Part shown: positions 1 through 7,657 of the stretch, in pieces
Position numbering within the stretch: position 1 is the first letter of the stretch
Layout of the letters: every line of letters begins with the position of its first letter
DNA from: a virus
Virus record (IMG/VR): IMGVR_UViG_3300032820_000127
Coordinates: 1 to 23,190 of that record
Direction: 5' to 3' (one strand)
Length of the DNA: 23,190 nucleotides
Made by a program: the position numbers and the translations under genes
Notes under the pieces: generated by a model
Told to the model about the DNA's origin: nothing
Database searches by the model: none
The model's input: the letters and a program-made list of their open reading frames with translations, nothing else

Positions 1-19
1 AGAATTTTAAGGGGAAATT

Positions 20-475
20 ATGGAAAATGAACAGAATTACACAGTTGAGGATATTATAACAGCAATCAAAAATAAAGAGCCTATTGAAGTAGAAAAGGCC
101 TTTTCTGATGTGTTGTCTACTAAACTTAAAGATACATTAGACACTAAAAAACAAGATCTTGCTAAATCTGTTTTTAGTCCTGATGCTGAATCCGAGAATG
201 AAGTTTCTGACGATGGGGAAGATTCTACAGATGAAGATGAGGAAGCAGATATAGACGAAGCCGATAGATTTACCAGTTCTGATAAAACTAAAAAAACTGA
301 TAGAAAGAAGAATAAGAAAAAACGAGATAAGTGGCTAAAAACTTCTGGTGGAAAAAAATATTCTAGGGGTCAGGAAAAAAGACAGGACAAAGTAAAGAAG
401 GGAACGGTTAAGGTGGATAAGAAAAGATCTAAGAATCAAAAACGAATTTCAAAGGCTTATAAAAACGAGGGGTAA
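20..475 (+). CDS. 67: gp67-like prohead core protein
   Basis: Probable minor component of the internal scaffold (core) of the prohead, expected to be degraded by the gp21 protease during head maturation. The N-terminal ~50 residues (DIITAIKNKEPIEVEKAF... LAKSVF) resemble T4 gp67 as I remember it. They are followed by a strongly acidic stretch (about 55-83) and a very lysine-rich tail (about 89-148). At 151 aa it is longer than T4 gp67 (about 80 aa), and the basic tail is the extra part. An AAGGGGA ribosome site sits just before the ATG. The TAA at 8-10 may be the stop of an upstream gene, portal gene 20 by synteny, but too little is present to tell. The assignment rests on composition, N-terminal resemblance and position before genes 21, 22 and 23. 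T4 gene 68 is the alternative. Confidence 0.6.
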   Translation: MENEQNYTVEDIITAIKNKEPIEVEKAFSDVLSTKLKDTLDTKKQDLAKSVFSPDAESENEVSDDGEDSTDEDEEADIDEADRFTSSDKTKKTDRKKNKKKRDKWLKTSGGKKYSRGQEKRQDKVKKGTVKVDKKRSKNQKRISKAYKNEG

Positions 476-478
476 ATC

Positions 479-832
479 ATGGCAATAACACCTATATTTG
501 AACAACGACAATCTGGAGGAACTGCGTGCTTTTTAATAGTTGGTGGGGATACTATTGATATTGGTAATGGCGGAGATCTATCTGATGCAGTTGCAGGAAT
601 TGCACAAACTATATCCATTACAAAATTACACTGGAGTGGTGAAGTATCAATAACAGATCAAACGGTTACTATTCCATTAACAGGAAATGGTGCTTGGTGT
701 CAATTTAATGGATGGACTCCTGTAGATTGTAATGCTGATATTACTGTTACTGGTACTGGTACTCTATTCATAGAAATTAAAAAAATAGGTGGGTTTGCTG
801 TTAGAGATGATTATTCTAACGCTGCAATATAA
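479..832 (+). CDS. Unknown beta-rich protein in the head cluster
   Basis: A 117-aa protein I do not recognise. It starts 3 nt after the stop of the gp67-like gene and ends 12 nt before the prohead protease gene, so it is almost certainly co-expressed with the head genes. The sequence is rich in Gly, Thr, Ile and Val, with alternating hydrophobic/polar strands (for example VTIPLTG, ITVTGTGTLFIEI). It has no predicted coiled coil, signal peptide or membrane segment, and suggests a small beta-sandwich. It has three Cys residues and several Trp. It occupies the place of T4 gene 68 but lacks the helical, charged character of a core protein. A virion or capsid-decoration role is a guess from position and fold type only. 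Confidence 0.75.
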   Translation: MAITPIFEQRQSGGTACFLIVGGDTIDIGNGGDLSDAVAGIAQTISITKLHWSGEVSITDQTVTIPLTGNGAWCQFNGWTPVDCNADITVTGTGTLFIEIKKIGGFAVRDDYSNAAI

Positions 833-844
833 GGAGAAGATATA

Positions 845-1498
845 ATGAAACTTATTACAGAACAAGTGAATGACTTATCCTTTGTTACAGAAGAAATAGG
901 TGGTAAAAAATCACTTTTTGTTGAGGGTGTATTTCTTCAAGCAGATGTTAAGAATAAAAATGGTAGAATGTATCCAAAGGAAATTTTACAACGTGAAGTA
1001 AAACGTTATAACGAACAGTATATCAAAACAAAACGTGCTTTTGGTGAATTAGGTCATCCTGATGGCCCAGTTATCAATTTAGAACGGGTTTCTCATATGA
1101 TAACTAATTTAAAAGAAGATGGTAAGGATTTTGTTGGTAAAGCTAAAGTTATGACATCTACTCCATACGGAAAAATAGTTGAATCACTTCTTGAAGAAGG
1201 TGCTACACTAGGTGTATCTTCTCGCGGTATGGGAACACTTAAAAAGGAAAAGGGTGCTAATGTAGTACAGGATGATTTTTATCTTGCTACGGCAGCTGAT
1301 ATTGTTGCAGATCCTTCTGCTCCTAATGCGTTTGTTGAAGGAATAATGGAAGGGAAAGAATGGATATATCAGGATGGTGTTTTTAAGGAAGAAACGTTAG
1401 AAAGATTCAAGAAAAAAGTTGAGAATACAAGCAGATTTAGTAAAGACAGAGAAAAGATTATTTTGGAATCGTTCAAAGAATTTTTGTCAGAAATCTAA
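845..1498 (+). CDS. 21: Prohead core protease gp21
   Basis: Serine protease of the T4 gp21 family. It is assembled in the prohead core and, once activated, cleaves the scaffold proteins and the N-terminus of the capsid protein after (L/I)-X-E sites. The family hallmark GELGHPDGPVINLERVSH lies at residues 67-84, with the likely catalytic His71. The segment LGVSSRG (122-128) carries the catalytic Ser (125 or 126). The length of 217 aa agrees with T4 gp21 (about 212). An AAGGAGA ribosome site lies before the ATG. It is followed by genes 22 and 23, the standard T4-like order. The call is secure. Confidence 0.95.
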   Translation: MKLITEQVNDLSFVTEEIGGKKSLFVEGVFLQADVKNKNGRMYPKEILQREVKRYNEQYIKTKRAFGELGHPDGPVINLERVSHMITNLKEDGKDFVGKAKVMTSTPYGKIVESLLEEGATLGVSSRGMGTLKKEKGANVVQDDFYLATAADIVADPSAPNAFVEGIMEGKEWIYQDGVFKEETLERFKKKVENTSRFSKDREKIILESFKEFLSEI

Positions 1499-1503
1499 AT
1501 TTT

Positions 1504-1511
1504 TATAAATA
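1504..1511 (+). promoter_or_regulatory. T4-type late promoter before gene 22
   Basis: Exact TATAAATA octamer, the T4 late promoter -10 consensus recognised by gp55-containing RNA polymerase. It lies in the 37-nt gap between genes 21 and 22, about 25 nt before the gene 22 start. The gp55 gene in this same window makes use of this consensus plausible. An AAGGAG ribosome site follows at 1522-1527. Confidence 0.75.
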
Positions 1512-1535
1512 CATAGTAAATAAGGAGAACGAAAA

Positions 1536-2882
1536 ATGGAAGCTCTCGAAAAAGAAATTCAAGCAATCATTGATTCGGATGAAGTAACGGAAGAAGCTTC
1601 TGCTGATGATACAGAGGAATCCATTGATGAAGCATATAAGACCAAAGATGAGGTCAAAGCTGAAGTCGATGAATTACTCAGTACAATGAAACGTAGTGAT
1701 TTAGTTGACGCTAAAACTAAATTAACTCCAGAGGAAGATGAAGAAATTACAGAAGAACCTGATGATGATACAGTTGGCGGTGAAGATGAAAAAGACGAAG
1801 CCGACGTAGAACCAGAAGGTGATTTTGAAGATTTAGCCACTGCCTTAGCTGGTTTGGAAGAAGATGAAAAAGGTATTATGGCAGCTATTGATGACGTAAT
1901 GGATGACGATTATAAAGAACCAACAGACGAAGATGACGATGAATGGACAGAACAAGATGATGAAATCGTTGATGAGGTTACAAAAATCGTAGAAAAGGTT
2001 GTCAAGAAAAAGAAACGTAAAGGAGCTGAGGGTAAAAAATCTCGTAAAGCTGCAAAAGCGTATTACAAGAAAAACAAAAAACGTATTCAGAAATTGGCTA
2101 AGATGGCCGCTAAGAAACGTAAAGGGAAAAAGAAAGCTACTGTCAAATTGTCACATTTTGATCCAACCTTGAATAAAGAAGAAGTTGATGTTCATGTTGA
2201 AGCATTGTTGGAAGGTGAAGGCCTTTCTGACGATTTCAAAGAAAAAGCTTCTATTATTTTTGAAGGTGCTGTTAATTCTAAAGTTGATGCAACTATTGAA
2301 AATTTGAAAGAACAATTTGATACTCAACTAGAACAAGCGTCAGAACAGGTTCAGGATGAATTGGCTACTAAAGTCGATACATATTTGAATTATGTTGTTG
2401 AGCAATGGCTAGAAGATAATAAATTGGCAGTAGAGAAGGGTCTTAGGACAGAATTGACTGAAGATTTCATTGGTGGAATGAAAACACTATTTGAACAGCA
2501 TTATATTGACGTTCCAGAAACCAAAATTGATATTTTTGACGATCTATCAGAACGTGTGGAAGAACTTGAAGATAAATTGAATGCAGAAATCGACAAGAAT
2601 ATTCAGTTAGAAGAAAAATTAAGTCAGTCTGAGAAGGAAGGCATTATTGAAGAAAGTGCCCAAGATTTATCAGAAATTCAAACCGAAAAACTAAAAGAAT
2701 TGGCCGGAGTCGTTGACTTCACAACATCACAAGAGTTTTCAGATAAGGTTCAGATGATTAAAGAAAATTATTTCCCGAATACATCAGAACCGAAATCCAA
2801 ACCAGTAGATGCACCAGAGTACGTTGGTAAGGGTGGATCAATGGATCGTTATACTCAGATGTTGACTAGGTCTATCAAGTAA
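1536..2882 (+). CDS. 22: Prohead scaffold protein gp22 with long charged N-terminal extension
   Basis: Main scaffolding protein around which the gp23 shell assembles. It is later cut into small peptides by gp21 and mostly lost. Residues about 218-415 look like the gp22 family: helical, with a probable coiled coil at 335-375 and the C-terminal stretch LKELAGVVDFTTSQEFSDKV. The protein is 448 aa against about 269 in T4. The excess is at the N-terminus: an acidic region (about 13-150) followed by a lysine/arginine block (about 155-200). That acidic-then-basic layout matches the gp67-like protein encoded at 20-475. Candidate gp21 cleavage sites of the L/I-X-E type occur around 380-390. The start has an AAGGAG site and lies downstream of a late promoter. 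Confidence 0.9.
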   Translation: MEALEKEIQAIIDSDEVTEEASADDTEESIDEAYKTKDEVKAEVDELLSTMKRSDLVDAKTKLTPEEDEEITEEPDDDTVGGEDEKDEADVEPEGDFEDLATALAGLEEDEKGIMAAIDDVMDDDYKEPTDEDDDEWTEQDDEIVDEVTKIVEKVVKKKKRKGAEGKKSRKAAKAYYKKNKKRIQKLAKMAAKKRKGKKKATVKLSHFDPTLNKEEVDVHVEALLEGEGLSDDFKEKASIIFEGAVNSKVDATIENLKEQFDTQLEQASEQVQDELATKVDTYLNYVVEQWLEDNKLAVEKGLRTELTEDFIGGMKTLFEQHYIDVPETKIDIFDDLSERVEELEDKLNAEIDKNIQLEEKLSQSEKEGIIEESAQDLSEIQTEKLKELAGVVDFTTSQEFSDKVQMIKENYFPNTSEPKSKPVDAPEYVGKGGSMDRYTQMLTRSIK

Positions 2883-2910
2883 GTTATTTTTAAATAAAGG
2901 AGAAAAGAAA

Positions 2911-4329
2911 ATGTACTTAGCAGAAAATTTAATCGAAAAGTGGGGGCCGGTACTCGACCATGAGTCACTACCCAAAATTAAAGACCACTATAAGAGAACA
3001 CTAACAGCCGTTCTATTGGAAAACCAAGAGAAAGCTATTAGAGAAGAACGATCAGCTCAAGCTGGATTTTTAACCGAAGTAGGAGCTCCTACTACTGGTA
3101 CAGGTGGTGCAGGATATGCAGATACATCTAATGCCGGTTTTAGTGGTGGAGCTAATAGTCCAGTCGCAGGTTATGATCCAATTATGATTAGTTTGGTTCG
3201 TAGAGCCGTTCCGCAACTTATCGCTTATGATATTTGTGGTGTTCAACCAATGACAGGGCCAACAGGTCTTATCTTTGCAATGAAATCAACTTACACTAAT
3301 CAAGGTACTGCATCTAGTACTGCTGATGAAGCTCTCTGGAATGAAGCACGTACGACTCATTCGAGTGATGGTACAGATGGTGGTGCTACTGGCGCCGATA
3401 ATGCTGAACAAGATCCTTTTGCAATTGCAAGTGGTACTCAAGGTCAAGCTGATGGTGAAGATGACGCTACATATGAAACACGATCTACATATGATGTAGG
3501 TGGTGATGGAATGAGTACGGTTGACGGGGAACAACTTGGTGGTGCGGCTGGTAATCAATTCCGTGAAATGTCATTCAGTATTGATAAAACATCTGTGACT
3601 GCAAAGTCACGTGCTCTCAAAGCTGAATACACAACGGAACTCGCACAAGACTTGAAAGCAGTTCATGGTCTTGATGCTGAAACAGAATTGGCAAATATTC
3701 TCTCAACGGAAATCTTGGCTGAAATCAACCGAGAAATTATCCGTCTAGTTAATGTTGTTGCCAAACGTGGTGCACAAGTTAATACAGCTTCAGCTGGTAC
3801 TTTTGACCTAGATAAAGATTCTAATGGTCGTTGGTCAGTTGAAAAGTTCAAAGGACTATTGTTCCAAATTGAACGTGATGCTAACACAATTGCTATTGAT
3901 ACTCGTCGTGGTCGTGGAAATATGATTATTACAAGTCCTGACATTGCTAGTGCTCTTTCAATGGCTGGTGTCTTGGATTATAATCCAGCTATCCAAAATA
4001 CAATTGACTCTGATGTCGCAACCAGTTCTTTTGCTGGTGTGTTGAATGGTAAATATCAAGTCTATGTAGATCCATATTTTATTAATCCAGATGGTGTTCA
4101 GGCTTCTGAATATTACACAATGGGTTATAAAGGTTCTTCTCCATATGACGCTGGTCTGTTCTATTGTCCGTATGTTCCTCTCCAAATGGTTAGGGCTACT
4201 GGTGAAGATACATTCCAACCGAAAATCGGGTTTAAAACTCGTTATGGTATCGTAGCTAATCCGTTTACATCAATTACTCGCGATGACAACGTTTACTATC
4301 GTAAAGTTAAAGTCGATAACCTAATGTAA
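2911..4329 (+). CDS. 23: Major capsid protein gp23
   Basis: Forms the hexamers of the icosahedral head, HK97 fold. Diagnostic segments are VRRAVPQLIAYDICGVQPM (96-114), GPTGLIFAMKS just after it, and the C-terminal FQPKIGFKTRYGIVANPF. The segment GFLTE/VGAP (52-60) fits the gp21 cleavage rule L-X-E, predicting removal of 56 residues and a mature chain of 416 aa. The region about 128-215 is rich in Gly, Thr, Asp and Ala and corresponds to the variable insertion domain. It is shorter overall than T4 gp23 (521 aa). Codon use is visibly richer in C and G than in the accessory genes, as expected for the most highly expressed virion protein. TTTAAATA at 2889-2896 is one mismatch from a late promoter, and an AAGGAGA site precedes the ATG. 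Confidence 0.97.
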   Translation: MYLAENLIEKWGPVLDHESLPKIKDHYKRTLTAVLLENQEKAIREERSAQAGFLTEVGAPTTGTGGAGYADTSNAGFSGGANSPVAGYDPIMISLVRRAVPQLIAYDICGVQPMTGPTGLIFAMKSTYTNQGTASSTADEALWNEARTTHSSDGTDGGATGADNAEQDPFAIASGTQGQADGEDDATYETRSTYDVGGDGMSTVDGEQLGGAAGNQFREMSFSIDKTSVTAKSRALKAEYTTELAQDLKAVHGLDAETELANILSTEILAEINREIIRLVNVVAKRGAQVNTASAGTFDLDKDSNGRWSVEKFKGLLFQIERDANTIAIDTRRGRGNMIITSPDIASALSMAGVLDYNPAIQNTIDSDVATSSFAGVLNGKYQVYVDPYFINPDGVQASEYYTMGYKGSSPYDAGLFYCPYVPLQMVRATGEDTFQPKIGFKTRYGIVANPFTSITRDDNVYYRKVKVDNLM

Positions 4330-4356
4330 ATAATTGTTCTACCTTAGGGCAAAAAA

Positions 4357-4372
4357 CACCCGCGCGCGGGTG
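4357..4372. repeat. 16-bp perfect GC palindrome after gene 23
   Basis: CACCCGCGCGCGGGTG is its own reverse complement. As RNA it forms a 6-bp GC stem with a CGCG loop (or the whole 16-mer pairs between strands). It stands between the gp23 stop and the terminator hairpin in an otherwise AT-rich genome. It may reinforce termination or protect the 3' end of the abundant gp23 mRNA. It has no T-run of its own. Confidence 0.8.
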
Positions 4373-4378
4373 AATATG

Positions 4379-4406
4379 AAGGGCCTCTCTTTGGGGGCCC
4401 TTTTTT
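4379..4406 (+). terminator. Intrinsic terminator after gene 23
   Basis: A 7-bp stem AAGGGCC/GGCCCTT (4379-4385 with 4396-4402) and a 10-nt loop, running into six T residues (4401-4406). It lies about 50 nt after the gp23 stop and just upstream of a new late promoter, so it separates the capsid transcription unit from the next one. Confidence 0.85.
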
Positions 4407-4410
4407 ATTG

Positions 4411-4418
4411 TATAAATA
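4411..4418 (+). promoter_or_regulatory. T4-type late promoter before the tail-tube-like gene
   Basis: Exact TATAAATA octamer directly after the terminator T-run and 19 nt before the next ATG. A start about 6 nt downstream would leave a very short leader reaching into the GGGAGG ribosome site (4426-4431). The terminator/promoter pair makes this a clear boundary between transcription units. Confidence 0.75.
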
Positions 4419-4436
4419 TAGGTATGGGAGGATATT

Positions 4437-4967
4437 ATGGCATTACAACAGAATCAACCAGAAAATTACAATATACTTTCACCAATTTCCTATAGATTGA
4501 TAATAGAAAAATTTCCATTACTTACTTTTTGGTGTCAAACAGCTAATATTCCAGGCATTTCTACTACCGAAGGAGTACATTCTACTCCGTTTAGAGAAAT
4601 ACCCGTAATAGGGGAAAAGATAGAATTTGAGACTCTAGATGTAACAATGATAGTAGATGAAGATTTAGCCAATTTCAAGGAAATCATGAATTGGATGACA
4701 GGATTTGCACCTGTACACGATAAAAAAGAACATACAGAATACCTAAATACACAATACACAACTTCAACAACAACAGATTATCAGAATTATCTATCAGATG
4801 CTATATTACACGTATTAACTAATAGTAAAGGTCATAACAAAGAAATAATTTTCCATGATATTTTCCCTACTTCTCTTGGTGCTATAGCATTTGACAGTAC
4901 AGGTGAAGTTGATCCAATAACCACAGATGTTTCATTTCAAATAAAGGATTATGTAATTGATGGATAG
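4437..4967 (+). CDS. Tail tube family protein (gp19/gp54-like)
   Basis: Probable virion tail protein of 176 aa. The N-terminal half has the pattern of myovirus tail-tube proteins: YRLIIEKFP (19-27), FWCQTANIPGIS (31-42), then PFREIPVIGEKIEFETLDVTMIVDEDL, with an NWMTG element near 85-89. In T4 this fold is shared by the tube protein gp19 and the tube initiator gp54. Gene order in related marine T4-like phages would put gene 3 (tail terminator) here. T4 gp3 is also 176 aa, but I do not see the IPG/VDE pattern as a gp3 trait, so I leave the symbol open. It starts with a GGGAGG site and overlaps the uvsY start by 8 nt. Expression from the late promoter at 4411 supports a structural role. Confidence 0.65.
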   Translation: MALQQNQPENYNILSPISYRLIIEKFPLLTFWCQTANIPGISTTEGVHSTPFREIPVIGEKIEFETLDVTMIVDEDLANFKEIMNWMTGFAPVHDKKEHTEYLNTQYTTSTTTDYQNYLSDAILHVLTNSKGHNKEIIFHDIFPTSLGAIAFDSTGEVDPITTDVSFQIKDYVIDG

Positions 4968-5397
4968 ACTAGATAAGATAAATGATGAAATACAGAAAGA
5001 TATGTCATTAGCCCGTGATTTGGATGTTTTGAAGGAAGCCAGTCTTAATATTCCATACCTACATCACAAATATTTAGTAAAATACCAAGAACAAAAAGGA
5101 ATAGTGTCTCTAATGGGAGCTAGGAAAGCTCAAAGATACCATGATGCAATGATGTATTATTCTGGTAAAGCTGATCCTGATATATATCAAGAAAAACCAT
5201 TAGATCATACCATCCTTAAATCAGACCTAGAAACTTGGATCAAAATTGATGAAAATTATGTACACGCGTGTCATCAACTCGTACATGCGGAAGCACTCTT
5301 AGATCTATATAAGAGAACTGTTGATCGTATTCCTAACCATTCGTTTTATATACAAAATTATATTGATATGTTGAAGTTTGAAAATGGTGAACGCTGA
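4960..5397 (+). CDS. uvsY: Recombination mediator UvsY
   Basis: Recombination mediator protein that loads the UvsX recombinase onto gp32-coated single-stranded DNA. It is 145 aa against 137 in T4. It shares with T4 UvsY the central pattern around KAQRYHDAMMYYSGKADPD and the C-terminal YIQNYIDMLKFENGE (T4: IKHIQDMRAFEAG). I chose ATG 4960 over the TTG at 4957, because TTG-ATG are adjacent codons and ATG is standard. AAAGGA at 4943-4948 is the ribosome site. It overlaps the preceding gene by 8 nt and uvsW by 14 nt, so it is likely translationally coupled to both. The partner genes uvsW and (partial) uvsX are in the same window. Confidence 0.92.
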   Translation: MDRLDKINDEIQKDMSLARDLDVLKEASLNIPYLHHKYLVKYQEQKGIVSLMGARKAQRYHDAMMYYSGKADPDIYQEKPLDHTILKSDLETWIKIDENYVHACHQLVHAEALLDLYKRTVDRIPNHSFYIQNYIDMLKFENGER

Positions 5398-6856
5398 TAC
5401 CATTAGAGTCCATAAGAAGGACGAAGTTTATAATCTTATAGAATGTGAGCCTGGAATTGCTCAGGAATTAGTTGATTTTTTCACTTTTGAGGTTCCTGGC
5501 TTTCGGTATATGCCTGCATATAGAAGTAAACAATGGGATGGTAAAATTAGACTTTTTAATCAATGGAAGTCTGAATTATATTCTGGTCTGTTACATCATC
5601 TGATGGAGTTTGCTGGTGATAGAAAATACCATTTGGAATGCGATAGTGATCTCCAATCATTTCAATTAGACTATTCCACCACAGAAAAACTTATAGATAA
5701 ATTTTCTATTCCTTTAGAGGTTAGAGATTACCAAATAGACGCAGTCAAGGTAGCATTATCCGATAAAAGGACAATATTACTTAGCCCCACTGCATCTGGG
5801 AAATCTTTGATTATCTATTCTCTGGTTAGATCATATCAAGATATGAACAATATGCAGACTTTGATCGTAGTTCCTACCACTACTCTGGTCGAACAAATGT
5901 TCAAAGATTTTGATGATTATGCTTCTGATGTTCATTGGACTTCTGAAGATAATTGTCATTTGATCTATTCTGGTAAAGAAAAGGATACGAACAAGCCCAT
6001 CATCATATCCACTTGGCAATCCATCCACAGACTCCCAAAATCATTTTTCGCTAATATCGGTATGGTGATCGGAGATGAAGCTCATAATTTCAAGGCTAAA
6101 TCACTAACCTCTATCATGACTAAATTAGTCAATTGTGAATATCGTATCGGTACTACAGGCACTTTAGATGGTACTCAAACCCATAAATTAGTACTAGAAG
6201 GTCTGTTCGGCCCTGTATACAATGTTATCACTACTAAGAAGCTTATGGAGGAAGATTATCTAGCTAATCTCTCTATACACTGTATAGTTTTGAAGCATGC
6301 TGAACAGATTAGTAAAATAGTCAAGGAAATGGACTATCCAGGCGAAATTGATTATTTAGTCAGAAATGAGGATAGAAATCAATTTATCGTTGATCTGGTA
6401 GAAGAATTAAGAGGCAATACTCTGGTATTGTATCAACTGGTTGAAAAACATGGTGAGATTTTATACGAAATGATAAAAGACAATTCTGACAAAAATGTGA
6501 AATTTATACATGGGGGAATATCTACCGATGAAAGAGAAACTATACGGATGGATACAGAGAAAAGTGAATCAACCATTCTGGTTGCTAGTTATGGAACTTA
6601 TTCTACCGGCATTAATATTAGGAATTTGCATAATGTTGTATTTTCTAGTCCATCTAAATCTAGGATCAGAAATCTCCAGTCTATTGGTAGAGCCTTGCGA
6701 AGAACCGATGAAAAATCTACTGCTCGTCTGTTTGACATAGCGGATGATCTCTCTGTGAAAAACTATCAGAATTATACATTGAAACACTTCATTGAGCGAA
6801 TGGGAATTTATGACAGCGAGCGTTTTGATTACGACATATCTAAAATTAATATTTGA
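5384..6856 (+). CDS. uvsW: ATP-dependent DNA/RNA helicase UvsW
   Basis: SF2 helicase that drives branch migration, fork regression and unwinding of R-loops, linking recombination to replication late in T4 infection. Motifs run in order: SPTASGKSL (Walker A, about 134-142), VVPTTTLVEQM (Ia), GDEAHNF (motif II, about 230-236), GTTGT (III, about 256-260), SYGTYSTGINI (V) and QSIGRALRR (VI). The N-terminal segment YRSKQWDGKIRLF matches the small T4 UvsW N-domain (YGNWDGRIRLL). It is 490 aa against about 500 in T4. ATG 5384 is preferred to the TTG two codons earlier. The start lies inside the end of uvsY. Confidence 0.96.
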   Translation: MVNADTIRVHKKDEVYNLIECEPGIAQELVDFFTFEVPGFRYMPAYRSKQWDGKIRLFNQWKSELYSGLLHHLMEFAGDRKYHLECDSDLQSFQLDYSTTEKLIDKFSIPLEVRDYQIDAVKVALSDKRTILLSPTASGKSLIIYSLVRSYQDMNNMQTLIVVPTTTLVEQMFKDFDDYASDVHWTSEDNCHLIYSGKEKDTNKPIIISTWQSIHRLPKSFFANIGMVIGDEAHNFKAKSLTSIMTKLVNCEYRIGTTGTLDGTQTHKLVLEGLFGPVYNVITTKKLMEEDYLANLSIHCIVLKHAEQISKIVKEMDYPGEIDYLVRNEDRNQFIVDLVEELRGNTLVLYQLVEKHGEILYEMIKDNSDKNVKFIHGGISTDERETIRMDTEKSESTILVASYGTYSTGINIRNLHNVVFSSPSKSRIRNLQSIGRALRRTDEKSTARLFDIADDLSVKNYQNYTLKHFIERMGIYDSERFDYDISKINI

Positions 6857-6857
6857 T

Positions 6858-6890
6858 AGACCTAAACCTTTTCTGAGCAGCTTCGTCTAA
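6858..6890 (+). repeat. 33-nt leader element, copy 1 (before gene 55)
   Basis: AGACCTAAACCTTTT, then 11 nt CTGAGCAGCTT, then CGTCTAA. It begins 2 nt after the uvsW stop and ends 36 nt before the gp55 start. Ends UAGAC and GUCUA can pair (5 bp). CCTTTT (6867-6872) is also complementary to the AAAAGG ribosome site of gene 55 (6909-6914). The copies at 10902 and 19558 share the flanks exactly and have the same 11-nt spacer length, but a different spacer sequence from this one. Function unknown. Confidence 0.8.
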
Positions 6891-6926
6891 TACAGTGTAC
6901 GTTTTATTAAAAGGATAAAAAATAAT

Positions 6927-7436
6927 ATGGCAACTAAACAACATTATGTGAATAATAAGAAATTCTATACTGAAATGGTTAAAATGAAGGAAGATTATCA
7001 GACAAAGGATGAATACAGAATAAGTGACTATATAGGTCAATGTTTTATGGATATTGCTAAGGGATTAAGTAATAGGCCTAATTTCATAAATTACACGTTT
7101 AAGGATGATATGATTTTTGATGGGATAGAAAATTGTGTCAGGTATTGTCATAATTTCAATCCTGAAAAATCTAAAAATCCATTTTCATATTTTACTCAAA
7201 TAATATATTATGCATTCTTACGGAGAATTGAAAAAGAGAAAAAACAGTCGTATATAAAGTATAAAATGACGGAAATTACCAGAGTGGAAGAATTAGTTGA
7301 TTCTGATGGTAATATAAACATAGAAAAAAGTTATAATGTATACCAACATGATTTTTCAAGTTTTGATGATTTTGAAAAAAAGAGATTGCCTACCAGAAAA
7401 GAAAAGACTGGAAAATTGGAGGAGTTTATGATATGA
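6927..7436 (+). CDS. 55: Late-transcription sigma factor gp55
   Basis: Sigma-family protein that directs host RNA polymerase core to TATAAATA late promoters, in T4 together with gp33 and the DNA-loaded gp45 clamp. It is 169 aa against 185 in T4. The region-2-like core is visible: YISDYIG... GIENCVRYCHNFNPEKSKNPFSYF followed by YYAFLRRIEKEKKQ. This is the sigma-region-2 pattern in which the FNP...NPF(S/A)YF element leads into the basic helix. Exact TATAAATA promoters at 1504 and 4411 are its expected targets. The ribosome site is AAAAGGA. It is preceded by copy 1 of the 33-nt element and overlaps the next gene by ATGA. Confidence 0.92.
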   Translation: MATKQHYVNNKKFYTEMVKMKEDYQTKDEYRISDYIGQCFMDIAKGLSNRPNFINYTFKDDMIFDGIENCVRYCHNFNPEKSKNPFSYFTQIIYYAFLRRIEKEKKQSYIKYKMTEITRVEELVDSDGNINIEKSYNVYQHDFSSFDDFEKKRLPTRKEKTGKLEEFMI

Positions 7437-7657
7437 GGCTTACTGATAAAATACCTACACCTAAAGCAGTTGAAATACTGATACAGTCTGTATTGGATGG
7501 TACTAAATCTGTGGATCAGAGAATAGAGGATGCAACATACTTAACTGTGATTCAGAGTAGAATAGATAAGGTATTGAATACTTTTCAACAGGAATATGAA
7601 GATTATATTAGATTTATGATGAAAAAGGAAAAAGATGAAAATAGCCCTTATAACTGA
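7433..7657 (+). CDS. Small unknown protein between genes 55 and 47
   Basis: A 74-aa protein I do not recognise. It is mostly helical and charged, with no Cys cluster, signal peptide or membrane segment. It starts within the gp55 stop (ATGA overlap) behind a strong GGAGGAG site, and its end overlaps the start of gene 47 by 23 nt, so it is embedded in a coupled operon and is real. The C-terminus is lysine- and glutamate-rich. It may be a small partner of gp55 or gp47, but nothing in the sequence decides this. Confidence 0.75.
   Translation: MRLTDKIPTPKAVEILIQSVLDGTKSVDQRIEDATYLTVIQSRIDKVLNTFQQEYEDYIRFMMKKEKDENSPYN

Noticed and set aside
1559-1840. Minus-strand 93-codon open frame opposite gene 22
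   Set aside because: It is a shadow of the acidic Asp/Glu/Ser codons of gp22, giving a low-complexity Ser-rich product without a ribosome site.
6510-6740. Plus-strand 76-codon frame with a membrane-like product inside uvsW
   Set aside because: It lies wholly within the helicase gene, overlapping motifs V and VI; the hydrophobic stretch is the out-of-frame reading of conserved helicase codons.
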